The position numbers and the translations under genes were made by a program. From Shewanella sp. UCD-KL12 (GTDB taxonomy: Bacteria > Pseudomonadota > Gammaproteobacteria > Enterobacterales > Shewanellaceae): a DNA stretch of 64,000 nt. The stretch spans positions 1,247,765-1,311,764 of the forward strand of contig NZ_MPHJ01000001.1 in the NCBI RefSeq assembly GCF_001957125.1. The letters run 5' to 3'. Numbering within the stretch: the stretch's first letter is position 1; each line of letters starts with the position of its first letter. The notes under the pieces are model-generated. The model did not search any database. It was not told the origin of the DNA and saw nothing but the letters and a program-made list of their open reading frames with translations. Positions 35,737-46,276 of this stretch are shown one piece after another.

Positions 35737-37809
35737 TTATTTAACGCGCATACCTGGTTGTGCACCTTCATGTGGCTCGACAATCCAGAGATCTTTCTTG
35801 CCAGGACCTGCAGCAACGACCATGCCTTCAGACATACCAAAGCGCATTTTACGAGGGGCAAGGTTAGCGACCATAACCGTTAACTTACCTTCAAGATCTT
35901 CAGGTGCATAAGCCGACTTAATGCCAGCGAAGACCTGTTTAGTCTCACCGCCTAAATCAAGCTGTAACTTCAGCAATTTGTTAGCTTCAGGAACATGCTC
36001 AGCTTTTGCTATGCGTGCGATACGCAGATCAATTTTGGCAAAGTCTTCGAAGCTAATCTCTTCAGAGATAGGGTCGAGTGCTAACTGGTCAACATCGGTC
36101 ATGTCGGTAGCTGTTTCAACGTCGGCTTGCTTTGTTTTAGTCGCCTCTGGCTGTGCGGCAAGCAAGTTTTCTTTAGAAGCTTCAATAATGGCCTCGATAT
36201 TTTTCATATCGACGCGTTGCATCAAGGCTTTAAATTTAGTGATTTCGTGTCCAGCAAGATCTGCCGCTAAATTTTCCCATGTCAGTGGGAACTGCAGGAA
36301 TGCTTCAACATCATCAGCGAGTTTTGGCAATACAGGCTTAAGATAAGTCACAAGAATACGGAATAGATTAAGCGCATTTGAACAAACTTGATGTGCTTCT
36401 TCCTGCTTATCTTCCTGCTTAATCAGTTGCCAAGGTGCTGCATCGGCAACATAGGCGTTTGCCATATCAGCTAGCGCCATGATCTCACGCATCGCTTTAC
36501 CAAACTCACGTGTTTCATAAAGCTCAGCGATAAGGTCAGCTTTTGCAAGGAAAGTTTGCTCAAGGCTTGTATCGGTAACGTTAGCTAGCTTACCTTCAAA
36601 GCGTTTGGTGACAAAACCTGCTGTGCGGGAAGCAAGGTTAACCAGCTTACCGACTAGATCTGAGTTAACACGTTGAGCAAAATCTTCTAGATTAAGGTCA
36701 AGATCGTCAATTCTGCTACTTAGTTTTGCAGCGTAGTAATAACGAAGATATTCAGGCTCAAGGTTATCAAGGTAGGTACGTGCCTTAATAAATGTCCCTT
36801 TCGACTTAGACATCTTAGCGCCATTTACAGTGACATAGCCGTGTGCGTAAACATTGTTAGGCTTACGGAAGCCTGCACCTTCTAACATCGCTGGCCAAAA
36901 GAGGCTGTGGAAGTTGACGATATCTTTACCGATGAAATGGTAAACTTCAGCGGTAGAATCTTTAGCCCAGAAATCATCAAAGTTTAAGTCTTCACGTCGG
37001 TCACATAAGTTTTTAAATGAGCCCATGTAGCCGATGGGGGCATCAAGCCAAACGTAGAAGTACTTACCTGGCGCATCAGGGATCTCAAAACCAAAGTATG
37101 GTGCATCACGGCTGATGTCCCACTGCTGCAGGCCTTGTTCAAACCATTCACCGAGCTTATTGGCTATCTCATCTTGCAGGGCGCCAGAGCGGGTCCACTC
37201 ACTGAGCATCTCTTCAAAAGCTGGAAGGTCGAAGAAGAAGTGCTCTGAGTCTTTCATCACTGGCGTCGCGCCAGAAACTGCAGACTTAGGATTAATTAGA
37301 TCTGTTGGACTGTATGTCGCACCACAGTTATCGCAGTTATCTCCGTACTGATCTTCGCTCTTACATTTAGGGCAGGTGCCTTTAACGAATCTATCAGGCA
37401 GGAACATAGATTTTTCAGGATCAAATAGCTGAGAAATTGTACGAGTTTTAATGTAACCAGAGTCACGCAGCTTGATGTATATCTTACTGGCTAATTCACG
37501 GTTCTCTTCGCTGTGAGTACTATGGAAATTGTCGAACTGAATATTGAAATCGGCAAAATCTTGCTGATGCTCTTTATTAACCTGAGCGATCATCTCTTCA
37601 GGCTCGATACCCATCTGCTGAGCTTTGAGCATTATCGGCGTACCGTGTGCATCATCAGCACAAATATAATGACACTCATGGCCACGTAGCTTTTGGAAAC
37701 GAGACCAAATATCAGTTTGAATATATTCCAGCATATGGCCTAAATGGATAGGTCCATTTGCGTATGGAAGTGCACTTGTGACTAGGATTTTACGTTGTGA
37801 ATTTGCCAT
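35737..37809 (-). CDS. metG: Methionyl-tRNA synthetase
   Basis: A 690-residue class I aminoacyl-tRNA synthetase that charges tRNA-Met. PIHLGH (residues 20-25) is the HIGH motif and KMSKS lies near residue 333. A zinc knuckle [17 protein letters not shown] sits in the CP insertion, and the C-terminal tRNA-binding dimerisation domain ([12 protein letters not shown] onward) is present as in E. coli MetG. It is divergent from apbC, the same arrangement as metG/mrp in E. coli. It ends at a strong terminator. Confidence 0.97.
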   Translation of the reverse strand: MANSQRKILVTSALPYANGPIHLGHMLEYIQTDIWSRFQKLRGHECHYICADDAHGTPIMLKAQQMGIEPEEMIAQVNKEHQQDFADFNIQFDNFHSTHSEENRELASKIYIKLRDSGYIKTRTISQLFDPEKSMFLPDRFVKGTCPKCKSEDQYGDNCDNCGATYSPTDLINPKSAVSGATPVMKDSEHFFFDLPAFEEMLSEWTRSGALQDEIANKLGEWFEQGLQQWDISRDAPYFGFEIPDAPGKYFYVWLDAPIGYMGSFKNLCDRREDLNFDDFWAKDSTAEVYHFIGKDIVNFHSLFWPAMLEGAGFRKPNNVYAHGYVTVNGAKMSKSKGTFIKARTYLDNLEPEYLRYYYAAKLSSRIDDLDLNLEDFAQRVNSDLVGKLVNLASRTAGFVTKRFEGKLANVTDTSLEQTFLAKADLIAELYETREFGKAMREIMALADMANAYVADAAPWQLIKQEDKQEEAHQVCSNALNLFRILVTYLKPVLPKLADDVEAFLQFPLTWENLAADLAGHEITKFKALMQRVDMKNIEAIIEASKENLLAAQPEATKTKQADVETATDMTDVDQLALDPISEEISFEDFAKIDLRIARIAKAEHVPEANKLLKLQLDLGGETKQVFAGIKSAYAPEDLEGKLTVMVANLAPRKMRFGMSEGMVVAAGPGKKDLWIVEPHEGAQPGMRVK

Positions 37810-37970
37810 CTTGTCTCAAAATCAGTTAAAGGCCCATAAATAATGGCATAGATACTAACCGATCCTTGCAAGAGTTTCATTAAAAGGTGATTTAAGTGGG
37901 TTAAAACTACACGAATATTTGTGGTGTTTTCTGGTACACTTGGGCAAATTATTAATAGGGGGTAGCACTT

Positions 37971-39086
37971 TTGTCTTCAGCTTCTCAAAATTATCGTTTA
38001 AGCGACGATCTTCTCGGGCCTGTTTTGGCCATCTTAGATGCACATCAGGACCCATATCTAGCGCAAGGTTTAGTTTCTGCTGGATGTGTGAACAAACTCG
38101 ATATCGAAGGTAAACGCCTACTACTAGGCCTTGTCTATCCCTATCCTTGTATGACTCAGTATCGCGATACTGTGATGGCTATAACGAACAAGCTCGCAGT
38201 GCTTGATGCCATCGACGAAGTCGAATGTGAAATTGATTTTCAGCCTGCGACTATTTCAGCGATTAGTGCAGTAGAGCCTATCCCTAATGTTAAGCAGGTT
38301 ATTGCTGTTGCGTCAGGTAAAGGTGGCGTTGGTAAATCAACTACATCGGTAAACCTCGCGCTTGCGTTGGCAGCAGAAGGCGCCAAAGTTGGTATCTTAG
38401 ATGCTGATATATATGGTCCTTCAATCCCACTAATGTTAGGGGTTACCGATTTTAAACCTGTGTCTCCAGATGGCAAAATGATGACGGCGGCTGAGGCTCA
38501 TGGCATTACTGCTCAATCTATTGGGTTTATGTTAGGTCAAGATGAAGCTGCAGTTTGGCGTGGGCCTATGGCTGCGGGTGCGCTTGCTCAGTTATTAAAT
38601 GAAACGCTTTGGCCTGAGATAGATTACCTAGTTATTGATATGCCGCCAGGGACAGGTGATATTCAGCTGACCTTGTCACAGAAAGTACCCGTTACTGGTG
38701 CTGTTGTGGTGACGACGCCACAAGATATTGCACTTGCTGATGCGAAAAAAGGTGTAAGCATGTTCCAAAAGGTCAATATCCCTGTACTGGGTATCGTTGA
38801 GAACATGAGCTTCCATATTTGTAATGAATGTGGTCATAAAGAACATCCATTTGGCAGTCTCGGTGGCAGCAAGATGGCGGAGCGTTATCAAGTGCCGCTT
38901 CTTGGTGAATTACCGCTTAAACTTAATATTCGTGAAGATGTAGATAAAGGCGCACCTACAGTGGTCGCTCATCCAGAAAACGATGAGTCAGCAATCTATC
39001 GCGAAATAGCAAGAAAAGTGGGAGCACAACTTGCTCTTACTCAAGCAGCATCTAGTGTTTCAATTAGTATCTCAGAAGACGAATAA
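37971..39086 (+). CDS. apbC: Iron-sulfur cluster carrier protein ApbC (Mrp)
   Basis: A 371-residue P-loop protein of the Mrp/NBP35 type that holds and transfers Fe-S clusters. A short N-terminal MIP18-like domain (about 1-95) is followed by the deviant Walker A loop GKGGVGKS from residue 116, [15 protein letters not shown] and [15 protein letters not shown]. The cluster-binding pair CNEC is in [14 protein letters not shown]. Translation starts at TTG, with AGGGGGT nine bases upstream. udk follows after 8 bases. Confidence 0.95.
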   Translation: MSSASQNYRLSDDLLGPVLAILDAHQDPYLAQGLVSAGCVNKLDIEGKRLLLGLVYPYPCMTQYRDTVMAITNKLAVLDAIDEVECEIDFQPATISAISAVEPIPNVKQVIAVASGKGGVGKSTTSVNLALALAAEGAKVGILDADIYGPSIPLMLGVTDFKPVSPDGKMMTAAEAHGITAQSIGFMLGQDEAAVWRGPMAAGALAQLLNETLWPEIDYLVIDMPPGTGDIQLTLSQKVPVTGAVVVTTPQDIALADAKKGVSMFQKVNIPVLGIVENMSFHICNECGHKEHPFGSLGGSKMAERYQVPLLGELPLKLNIREDVDKGAPTVVAHPENDESAIYREIARKVGAQLALTQAASSVSISISEDE

Positions 39087-39094
39087 GGTTTAGC

Positions 39095-39730
39095 ATGAAT
39101 TCTCAGTGTGTCATCATCGGTATTGCAGGGGCTTCTGCTTCAGGTAAAAGTTTAATCGCTAAAACAATTTATGAAGAGCTGTGTCGTGATTTAGGCACAG
39201 ATCAGATTGGTGTTATAGCGGAAGATGCTTACTATAAAGATCAGAGCCATATGTCTATGGATGAACGTGTTTTGACCAACTACGATCATCCTAAAGCACT
39301 CGATCATGAACATCTTTGTCGTCATTTGCAGGCCCTTAAATCAGGAGAAGCAGTAGATATCCCACAGTACAGCTATAGCGAGCATACTCGTATGGCTGAG
39401 ACCATTAAAATGACGCCTAAGAAGATCATCATTTTAGAGGGGATTTTGCTGTTAACCGATCCTAATTTAAGAGCCTTGATGGATGCGAGTGTATTTATGG
39501 ATACACCACTTGATATCTGTTTTATGCGTAGATTAGCACGTGATGTGGCAGAGCGTGGCCGTACTATGGAGTCTGTAATGACTCAGTATACAGATACGGT
39601 ACGCCCAATGTTTTTACAGTTCATTGAACCATCAAAACAGTATGCCGATATCATAGTGCCACGTGGCGGGAAAAACCGCATTGCAACTGATATATTGAAA
39701 ACTAGAATTCAACACCTTTTAGATAAGTAG
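39095..39730 (+). CDS. udk: Uridine kinase
   Basis: A 211-residue cytoplasmic kinase phosphorylating uridine and cytidine in pyrimidine salvage. The P-loop is GASASGKS at residues 12-19. [29 protein letters not shown] and IILEGILLL are all conserved, as is the lid region [12 protein letters not shown]. Length matches E. coli Udk (213). It lies directly downstream of apbC in one transcript. Confidence 0.96.
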   Translation: MNSQCVIIGIAGASASGKSLIAKTIYEELCRDLGTDQIGVIAEDAYYKDQSHMSMDERVLTNYDHPKALDHEHLCRHLQALKSGEAVDIPQYSYSEHTRMAETIKMTPKKIIILEGILLLTDPNLRALMDASVFMDTPLDICFMRRLARDVAERGRTMESVMTQYTDTVRPMFLQFIEPSKQYADIIVPRGGKNRIATDILKTRIQHLLDK

Positions 39731-39798
39731 TCTAAAACGTACCCTACAGATGCCTTTACTTTATAAGTTTGAATATACAAACAGTAAAGAGGCAATCA

Positions 39799-39864
39799 AT
39801 GAAAGTTATAAGCAGCCTTAGCGAGTTTTTATTAGCCAAGATGGCTAATCATCCTAGGTATTAA
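39799..39864 (+). CDS. Candidate 21-residue peptide upstream of pabC
   Basis: A 22-codon frame starts at ATG 39799 with AAAGAGG upstream and ends at TAA, 12 bases before the pabC ATG. The product would be a short amphipathic peptide beginning MKVISSLSEFLLAKM. It could be a translational leader or a chance frame. The 68 bases between udk and this frame also hold a long inverted repeat (TGCC-TTTACT with AGTAAA-GGCA). Confidence 0.3.
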   Translation: MKVISSLSEFLLAKMANHPRY

Positions 39865-39876
39865 CTCGGAGCATGC

Positions 39877-40692
39877 ATGACGCAAGTCTGGATTAATGGT
39901 GAGATTGATAATCAGCTTGATCCCTTTGATCGAGGTTTGAGTTATGGAGATGGCCTGTTTGCGACCATGAGAGTTGCAGATGGTTGCCCTCTGTTTCTTT
40001 CTCAACATCTTAAGCGCTTATCTCAAGGCGCTAAGCGTCTGGGATTTCACTGGGAGCCGCAGCCAAGTCTTATTGAGCAGATAATGCAGGTTGCTAAACC
40101 TCATGCTCAAGCATGCCTTAAGTTATTAATCACTCGAGGCGCTGGTGGTCGGGGTTACGCACCTCCTTCTGCGGTGACAGTAACAGAAGTTCTTTCTGTT
40201 CATGCGATTCCCCTTCATTACTCCTCATGGCAGCAGCAAGGGATCGCGTTGAAAACCAGCCCTGTTCTGCTTTCATCTCAGCCAAGGTTGGCGGGAGTTA
40301 AGCACCTTAACCGGCTCGAGCAGGTGTTGATTAAATCACAACACTTGGATGGGGACTATGATGATTGGCTTGTTTTAGATGCAAACAGCAGGGTGATAGA
40401 AAGCTCAATGGCCAATATTTTTTGCGTCAAGGGGAATCAGGTTGTAACCCCTGCCATCTCTCATTCAGGTGTATCGGGTGTGATGCGCGAGCAGGTGATT
40501 TATGAGCTCATTGAGTTAGGGTTAGACATTAATGTCGGTGACCTAGCTTATAAGCAGCTTGCTACATTTGATCAGATATTTATTACCAATAGCCTTTTGG
40601 GGGTTGTCGATATCAATCGTATTGATGATATCAGCTTCTCTAAAGCAGATTTTAGTGACAGGATAAGAGAAAAGTATCAGTTAACATTATGA
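39877..40692 (+). CDS. pabC: Aminodeoxychorismate lyase
   Basis: A 271-residue fold-type IV PLP enzyme that makes 4-aminobenzoate for folate. FDRGLSYGDGLFATMR near the start and LAGVKHLNRLEQVLIK, which carries the PLP lysine, are diagnostic. ESSMANIFCV contacts the cofactor. CGGAG lies 5 bases before the ATG. It heads a tightly packed operon with mltG, tmk and holB, as in E. coli, and its stop overlaps the mltG start (ATGA). Confidence 0.94.
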   Translation: MTQVWINGEIDNQLDPFDRGLSYGDGLFATMRVADGCPLFLSQHLKRLSQGAKRLGFHWEPQPSLIEQIMQVAKPHAQACLKLLITRGAGGRGYAPPSAVTVTEVLSVHAIPLHYSSWQQQGIALKTSPVLLSSQPRLAGVKHLNRLEQVLIKSQHLDGDYDDWLVLDANSRVIESSMANIFCVKGNQVVTPAISHSGVSGVMREQVIYELIELGLDINVGDLAYKQLATFDQIFITNSLLGVVDINRIDDISFSKADFSDRIREKYQLTL

Positions 40693-41696
40693 AAAAAATA
40701 TTAATATCACTTCTAGGGCTTTTCTTTACCTTATCCTTGTTAGCTGGTGGAGCTGGCATCTGGGTTTACCAAAGTGTGATGGACTATAGCCAGTCACCGT
40801 TAAACCTGACTCAGTCTGAAGACCTACAGCTCCACAGAGGTACATCATTTAATCAGTTGGTGACGGACCTTGAAACAAAAGCGTTAATCAAAGACGCTTG
40901 GAAGCTAAAAGTGCTGGTAAGAATTGATCCGCAACTTGCCAAAATTCGTTCAGGCTATTATGAGCTCAATCCCGGTGAAACCGTTAATCAATTACTGTTA
41001 AAGCTCACTCAAGGTAAAGAGAAAATCTTTAGTGTGACGTTAGTTGAAGGACAGAGCATAAAAGAGTGGAGCGCTATTTTACAGGCGTTGCCTCACAGTC
41101 AGTTTGATCCTCAGGTCTTTAATCAGGTATTAGCTGAAAACGGTGATGACTCAGCGCTGCCTGAAGGTAAGTTTTTCCCTGATACTTATCATTATGTGGC
41201 GGGTGAGAATATTCGCTCTATCGTGCAGCAGAGTTATCTCAAAATGCAGCAGCAGCTCAACGCTGCGTGGGAGAGCCGAGATGAAGATCTCCCACTAAAG
41301 ACACCTTACGAGCTGTTGATCATGGCGTCTATTATCGAAAAGGAAACAGGAAAAGCGAGCGAGCGGCCATGGATTTCAGCGGTATTTGCCAATAGGTTAA
41401 ATAAAGGAATGCGACTACAAACTGATCCTACTGTTATTTATGGCATGGGTGAGAGTTATCAAGGCAATATAACCCGCAAAGCTTTACGCGAGCATACTCC
41501 ATTTAACACTTATAGAATCAATGGGCTGACTCCAACGCCTATTGCCGCTCCAAGCGGAGCTTCATTACTTGCCGCTGCGCAACCTGCTGATGTGAATTAT
41601 CTCTATTTTGTATCTAAGAATGACGGCAGCCATGTTTTTTCAAGAACACTAACCGAGCACAATCGTGCAGTAAATAAATATCAGAGAAATCGATGA
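40689..41696 (+). CDS. mltG: Endolytic murein transglycosylase MltG
   Basis: A 335-residue inner membrane enzyme that cuts nascent peptidoglycan strands and is thought to end their synthesis. One membrane helix covers residues 4-28. The YceG domain shows [29 protein letters not shown] with the catalytic glutamate, and [18 protein letters not shown]. The length agrees with E. coli MltG (340). ATGA overlaps link it to pabC and tmk. Confidence 0.95.
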   Translation: MKKILISLLGLFFTLSLLAGGAGIWVYQSVMDYSQSPLNLTQSEDLQLHRGTSFNQLVTDLETKALIKDAWKLKVLVRIDPQLAKIRSGYYELNPGETVNQLLLKLTQGKEKIFSVTLVEGQSIKEWSAILQALPHSQFDPQVFNQVLAENGDDSALPEGKFFPDTYHYVAGENIRSIVQQSYLKMQQQLNAAWESRDEDLPLKTPYELLIMASIIEKETGKASERPWISAVFANRLNKGMRLQTDPTVIYGMGESYQGNITRKALREHTPFNTYRINGLTPTPIAAPSGASLLAAAQPADVNYLYFVSKNDGSHVFSRTLTEHNRAVNKYQRNR

Positions 41697-42325
41697 GCAG
41701 AACAAATAATAGCAAATTTATTGTTATCGAAGGTTTAGAGGGAGCGGGTAAGTCGAGTGCTATCTCTTTAGTAGGTGATTTTATCGAAAAGCATACAGGT
41801 AGGTTAGCTGTATGTACTCGAGAGCCTGGTGGCACCCCTTTAGCTGAAAAGATGCGCGACTTGGTCAAGATTGCAGAGGAAAACGATCCACTGTGTGATG
41901 AAGCTGAGTGTTTATTACTCTATGCCGCTAGAGCTCAGCTAGTTGCTAATGTCATTAAGCCTGCTTTAGCGAGTGGTGACTGGGTGTTGGGTGATAGGCA
42001 TAACTTATCTTCATTGGCCTATCAAGGCGGCGGCCGTGGCTTAATGCCGTTAGTTAAGGTCGTTAGCCAGGCGACATTAGGTGACTTTAAACCAGACTTA
42101 ACGATCTATTTAGATATTGATCCAGAGTTAGGGCTCAAGCGTGCGGCGAATAGAGGTGAGCTCGACCGAATTGAAAAACAAGCACTGGATTTTTTTGAAC
42201 GTGCACGGGCTACCTTTTTAGAGATTGCTGATAGTGATGACACCATCGCGGTGATTGATGCTGGCCAAACTATGGCAGAAGTTCACAAAGATATCCTTGC
42301 TTTGTTGCAGTCTCAGGAGTGGTAA
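41693..42325 (+). CDS. tmk: Thymidylate kinase
   Basis: A 210-residue cytoplasmic kinase converting dTMP to dTDP. The P-loop is [28 protein letters not shown] binds dTMP, and the DR of [17 protein letters not shown] is the conserved catalytic/LID-side pair. Length matches E. coli Tmk (213). Its start overlaps the mltG stop (ATGA) and its stop overlaps the holB start (TAATG). Confidence 0.96.
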   Translation: MSRTNNSKFIVIEGLEGAGKSSAISLVGDFIEKHTGRLAVCTREPGGTPLAEKMRDLVKIAEENDPLCDEAECLLLYAARAQLVANVIKPALASGDWVLGDRHNLSSLAYQGGGRGLMPLVKVVSQATLGDFKPDLTIYLDIDPELGLKRAANRGELDRIEKQALDFFERARATFLEIADSDDTIAVIDAGQTMAEVHKDILALLQSQEW

Positions 42326-43242
42326 TGGAGCAGCTTCCTTGGCTCGCTTCACCAATCCGTGAGTTTAGCCATCAGGCAAAAGGTGGATTAATTGGTCATG
42401 CCTATCTTGTTGGGTTGCACTGTGGCTATGGCGGCGATCGCTTTATAGAGGAGATGGCGAAAGTTGCACTTTGCCATACCCCATCAGAGCAGGGAGCTTG
42501 TGGCTTTTGTAAAGCTTGCCAATTAATTGAATCTGGTAACCACCCTGACTTTTATCAGTTAAAAGCAGACGGTAATCAGATTAAAGTTGATCAAGTTAGA
42601 GCACTGTGTCAAAAGTTAACTTCAACCTCTCAGCAAAGTGGCCGACGAGTTGCGTTGATTTACAATTGTGAAAAGCTTAATCAAGCATCAGCGAACGCGT
42701 TGCTCAAGACTTTGGAAGAGCCAGGTAAAGATACCTTGCTACTGCTGCAGTCAGATACTCCGGCTAGATTGATGGCAACCATTAATAGCCGTTGTCAGCG
42801 TGTTCATGTGGATCTTCCCTCTATTGCAGAGATCAATGCCTGGCTATCAAGAGCAAGTACGCTTAAATCAGATGTAACTTGGTGTTTGCCTGTGATGGGG
42901 GGCCCACTGGAGTTGTCACTTGCCTTACAGAGCGAACGTTATACACAGCTGCTACAATTTAGAAAAGACTGGGCTCAAAGTTTGTCCTCTGGACACCTGT
43001 GTGCTAGTTTAATTAACATAAATGAAAAGCAAGTTTCTGATGCACTTAAAGTTTTATACCTTTTGATAAGGCAGAAACTCATTAAACAGTCTGATTTAGA
43101 TGCATTGTTGAGAGTCAAAGTAACGGAGTTTGCCATGAAGGTAATGGATACCTATCATAAACTGAGTGTCATGCCGAACGTGAATTACTTAGCTCTTTTT
43201 AATGGTTTTATCTTAGAATATAATAAGTTAGCTAAGAGATAG
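42325..43242 (+). CDS. holB: DNA polymerase III delta-prime subunit
   Basis: A 305-residue clamp-loader subunit. The zinc module CGFCKACQLIESGNHPDF, then NALLKTLEEPGKDTLLLL and INSRCQRV (the SRC-type motif), identify delta-prime. As expected for this subunit, there is no intact Walker A. The start at 42325 has AGGAG 6 bases upstream and overlaps the tmk stop by one base. pilZ follows after 7 bases. Confidence 0.94.
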   Translation: MEQLPWLASPIREFSHQAKGGLIGHAYLVGLHCGYGGDRFIEEMAKVALCHTPSEQGACGFCKACQLIESGNHPDFYQLKADGNQIKVDQVRALCQKLTSTSQQSGRRVALIYNCEKLNQASANALLKTLEEPGKDTLLLLQSDTPARLMATINSRCQRVHVDLPSIAEINAWLSRASTLKSDVTWCLPVMGGPLELSLALQSERYTQLLQFRKDWAQSLSSGHLCASLININEKQVSDALKVLYLLIRQKLIKQSDLDALLRVKVTEFAMKVMDTYHKLSVMPNVNYLALFNGFILEYNKLAKR

Positions 43243-43249
43243 CCGTTTT

Positions 43250-43576
43250 ATGATAGATCTAGTTGTTAATTTTGATACTTTACACCAGCTTTATCGCGCC
43301 TACATGCCTTTTATACAGCCTGTAGGCCTATTTATTGCGACCAGTGAAAGCCATTATCTAGGTCAAGAACTCAACATCAGCTATCAACTTCCTGGTTCAA
43401 CCAATAAACATGAATTTCAAGGCGTGGTTGTTTGGATCAACCCTTTAGGGGCCTCTGGTGGCCGGCCAGCTGGGATTGGTATTAAAGTTTTATCTGATGC
43501 CTTAACGCATAAACAACACATTGAAACTCTATTATCTGCCGAACTCGCTTCAGGGGATTTGACCTGTACCATGTAG
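43250..43576 (+). CDS. pilZ: Type IV pilus PilZ-domain protein
   Basis: A 108-residue single PilZ-domain protein. The conserved core is YLGQELNISYQLPGS, then VVVWINPLGASGGRPAGIGIKVL. It lacks the N-terminal RxxxR cyclic-di-GMP-binding motif, as does the Pseudomonas PilZ needed for type IV pilus assembly. Its position between holB and a TatD gene is the same as in Pseudomonas, which supports the assignment. It likely acts at the PilB motor. Confidence 0.87.
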   Translation: MIDLVVNFDTLHQLYRAYMPFIQPVGLFIATSESHYLGQELNISYQLPGSTNKHEFQGVVVWINPLGASGGRPAGIGIKVLSDALTHKQHIETLLSAELASGDLTCTM

Positions 43577-43625
43577 CTCTGTATTCTTTGTCGACTTTTT
43601 TGTTTCAACAAAGCTGGAAATACAC

Positions 43626-44414
43626 GTGCTCATCGACTCCCATTGCCACCTAGATAGATTAAAATCAGCCCCTGATCAACCTTCATTAAGACAAGTCATA
43701 TCTGATGCTCATGCACGAGATGTTGCTTACTTTCTCTGTGTTAATGTAAGGCAGCAAGGCTTTACCTCTATGCGAGATAAAATGGCTGAGTTTGAACAGG
43801 TGTTTCTATCTGCTGGTGTGCACCCGCTCGATGTTCAAGAGGGGTTAAATACTAGCGAACTCAATGAGTTTGTAAAAGAGCGCAAGGTTATCGCCGTTGG
43901 TGAGACTGGTTTAGACTATTTTTATGCTAATGAAACCAAAGCGCTGCAGCAGCAATGTTTTGAAGAGCAGATAGCACTCGCCGTTGATGTTAATAAGCCC
44001 TTAATCATTCATACTCGTGATGCTAAAGCTGATACCTTACATTTTTTACGTAATGGACATGCTGATAAAGTGGGCGGGGTATTGCACTGCTTCACAGAAG
44101 ACTGGGAGATGGCTAAAGCGGCGTTGAATTTAGGTTTTTATATCTCTGCATCTGGTATTGCTACCTTTAAAAATGCAGGAGAGCTACGCTCTGTTATCAG
44201 AAAAGTCCCTCAAGATCGCCTGCTTGTAGAAACCGATTCACCCTATTTAGCGCCTGTCCCCCACAGGGGAAAAGAGAATCAGCCTGCCTTTGTTCGAGAC
44301 GTTGCCGAAGCGATGGCAGAGCTTAGAGGGGACTCTTATGAAGAGTTGGCTGCTTATACGACAGATAACTTCTTCAGATTATTTAAAGATGCAGCAAGGC
44401 TAGCTGCTCGCTAA
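43626..44414 (+). CDS. ycfH: TatD-family metal-dependent DNase, YcfH-like
   Basis: A 262-residue TIM-barrel metallohydrolase. Metal ligands are seen in DSHCHLD at residues 4-10, in GETGLDYF, HTRDA, LHCF and TDSPYLAP. TatD enzymes are Mg-dependent 3'-5' exonucleases for DNA repair or RNA processing. Translation starts at GTG with GGAAA upstream. It closes the pabC-to-ycfH operon as in E. coli. No clear plus-strand terminator is seen: the hairpin right after it belongs to the minus-strand sRNA. Confidence 0.92.
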   Translation: MLIDSHCHLDRLKSAPDQPSLRQVISDAHARDVAYFLCVNVRQQGFTSMRDKMAEFEQVFLSAGVHPLDVQEGLNTSELNEFVKERKVIAVGETGLDYFYANETKALQQQCFEEQIALAVDVNKPLIIHTRDAKADTLHFLRNGHADKVGGVLHCFTEDWEMAKAALNLGFYISASGIATFKNAGELRSVIRKVPQDRLLVETDSPYLAPVPHRGKENQPAFVRDVAEAMAELRGDSYEELAAYTTDNFFRLFKDAARLAAR

Positions 44415-44428
44415 GCCAAATTTCAGAC

Positions 44429-44535
44429 AAAAAAAGACCCAAAACTATTCCGATTGTTTTGGGTCCAGGGGAATGGCTCTACTTAAAGAGCCGTGCGCTA
44501 CTGTTGAGATCCTCATAAGGAATTAACTCTCTGGC
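44429..44535 (-). ncRNA. sdsR: SdsR (RyeB) small regulatory RNA
   Basis: On the minus strand, UAGCGCACGGCUCU (44487-44500) and the run AGAGCCAUUCCCCUGGACC (44462-44480) match the conserved core of E. coli SdsR with one mismatch in the second block. They make the GGCUCU/AGAGCC stem-loop. A terminator hairpin (44436-44445 with 44456-44465) follows, ending in seven Us, as in E. coli. The predicted length of about 107 nt agrees with 104 in E. coli. Gene context supports it, since the adjacent gene is rsmF and E. coli sdsR lies close to rsmF (yebU). Known family role: a sigma-S-dependent, Hfq-bound stationary-phase RNA repressing outer membrane protein and mismatch-repair (mutS) mRNAs. Confidence 0.9.
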
Positions 44536-44539
44536 ATAT

Positions 44540-44547
44540 AGTGTAGA
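44540..44547 (-). promoter_or_regulatory. Sigma-S-like -10 element of sdsR
   Basis: On the minus strand the sequence reads TCTACACTATA, close to the extended sigma-S -10 consensus KCTAYACTTAA. The hexamer TACACT is at 44540-44545, about 5 to 7 bases before the start expected from the E. coli RNA length. Confidence 0.65.
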
Positions 44548-44616
44548 CTACTATTGGAAATAACCTCGCTTATATGCACTTTTTTTAATGCACCTTTGTA
44601 ACTAAATATTTCAAAA

Positions 44617-46047
44617 CTATTCACTGCAAGTCGAATTGACTATTTTGTCTCTGACAAGGTCACGTGGCAGTGAGTTTTTAAGTCTTTTTCCTAAGTGCTT
44701 AGCAAGTCCTAATGGACTGTTATGATAGGCAAGAATTACCTCCCCCTGAGGCTTACCACCATCGTTAAGCGGGATGTCTCTACCCATAAGGTATTCGCAA
44801 GCTTGAGCTTGGGTCAGTTCAATCGTCTCTGTGTTTTTCCCCAGTACAGTAATTGCCTGATGTTGGGCTTTAAATCCTTTTTTAATTTCATCAGCCAGCT
44901 TTATCCCAATTCTCTGGTAGCGCATACGGCCGATGAGACTTTCTATCTCCTTGGGAAATAGCCAGTACTCAAGATCTCTTTTCATAAGGAGAGCATCATC
45001 AGGTATCGACAAATTAAAGGTATCGCTAAAGTAGGTGCTTAGGGCTGCTTTCTCTTTGGTTGATGCAGGCGAAAAGGGGAAGTTTTTCTGTCGCTTAGGC
45101 TCTGGCTTTAATCTATCGATTGAAGCTAATTTACCTATTTTAGCAATAAAAAAACCTTCACTATCAAAAATCTGCGGCCATACATGTAGGAACCCCTCTT
45201 CAGTGCAAGCTTTGTCAGCTTCAGGAAACAGGTCATTTAGAGGCAAAAACGTGACAGCGTCAGGGAATCTGTTTTTGAGATACTGACACACTTCTTGGTT
45301 CTCACTACGGCTTAGAGCGCAGGTAGAATAAACTAAGGTTCCTCCTGCTTTTAGCGCTAAGAAAGCAGACTCAATCAATGACTTTTGAGTCTCAACTATC
45401 GACTTTGAGCTTTCTATGCTCCAATTTTTAAGTGCGAAAGGATCTTTTCGTATCGTACCTTCACCACTACAAGGTGCATCAAGCAGTATGCTATCAAATG
45501 TCTCATAAAGGTACTCTCCAAAGACACGCGCATCAAAGTGCGTAAGGGCGGTATTGCTCACTCCCATGCGCTGAATGTTGGCATGTAATACTTTTACTCG
45601 GCTTGATGAATACTCGTTAGCAATGAGTAATCCCTGATTATTCATTAATGCAGCAATTTGAGTTGTTTTAGATCCCGGTGCAGAAGCCATATCTAATATC
45701 TTGATATCATGCGCTTCTTTTAACTGGGAAAATAGTGCTGTTGGTGGCAACATAGAGCTGGCTTCTTGAATATAAAATAATCCCTGCAGATGTTCGATAG
45801 TATTGCCGAGCTGTATCTCACTGTTTAATGAGATCCAAAAGCCATCTTCACACCATGGTATTGGCTCAAGGTGCCAACCCTTTGGTGACATCATAGTGAT
45901 AAATGACGCTGATGAAATTTTTAGGGTATTGACCCTAATTGAGGGGCGCAGTGGCTTTTGACTGTAGTGTATTAAGTCATCCATTGAGAGGTGAGAAGGT
46001 AACTCTTTTGCGATACAGTCGATAAAATCTTGATTTAATTGAGACAT
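44617..46047 (-). CDS. rsmF: 16S rRNA m5C1407 methyltransferase RsmF
   Basis: A 476-residue enzyme (YebU) that methylates C1407 of 16S rRNA. The SAM-binding domain shows ILDMASAPGSKTTQIAALM, motif IV DAPCSGEGTIRKD and the catalytic-cysteine motif VYSTCALSRSENQEV. A C-terminal PUA-like region follows as in E. coli RsmF (479). It is a single gene; sdsR lies immediately downstream on the same strand with its own promoter. Confidence 0.95.
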   Translation of the reverse strand: MSQLNQDFIDCIAKELPSHLSMDDLIHYSQKPLRPSIRVNTLKISSASFITMMSPKGWHLEPIPWCEDGFWISLNSEIQLGNTIEHLQGLFYIQEASSMLPPTALFSQLKEAHDIKILDMASAPGSKTTQIAALMNNQGLLIANEYSSSRVKVLHANIQRMGVSNTALTHFDARVFGEYLYETFDSILLDAPCSGEGTIRKDPFALKNWSIESSKSIVETQKSLIESAFLALKAGGTLVYSTCALSRSENQEVCQYLKNRFPDAVTFLPLNDLFPEADKACTEEGFLHVWPQIFDSEGFFIAKIGKLASIDRLKPEPKRQKNFPFSPASTKEKAALSTYFSDTFNLSIPDDALLMKRDLEYWLFPKEIESLIGRMRYQRIGIKLADEIKKGFKAQHQAITVLGKNTETIELTQAQACEYLMGRDIPLNDGGKPQGEVILAYHNSPLGLAKHLGKRLKNSLPRDLVRDKIVNSTCSE

Positions 46048-46276
46048 AGAGAAGGTGCAGGAAGTATTTTGCTGGGATTATAGCATAGTGATTTTATAGG
46101 ACGGCGACTTTAATAGGGTAGTGACTGTATAGATTGACGGTTTTAAAGATAGGCCAGTTTATCAACCTGCTTAACGAGCAGTAATTGGTATTAGACTTCT
46201 CTAACCGTTTTAGTGAGTTGAAATAGTAACTAGAGTTAAATTGAAGCGCTTTAGTATGATATTAAAAGGGATGTGA

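Noticed and set aside
44436-44465. Hairpin after ycfH read as its own terminator
   Set aside because: The U-tract lies on the minus strand only, and the hairpin is the 3' end of the SdsR homolog; there is no T-run on the plus strand.
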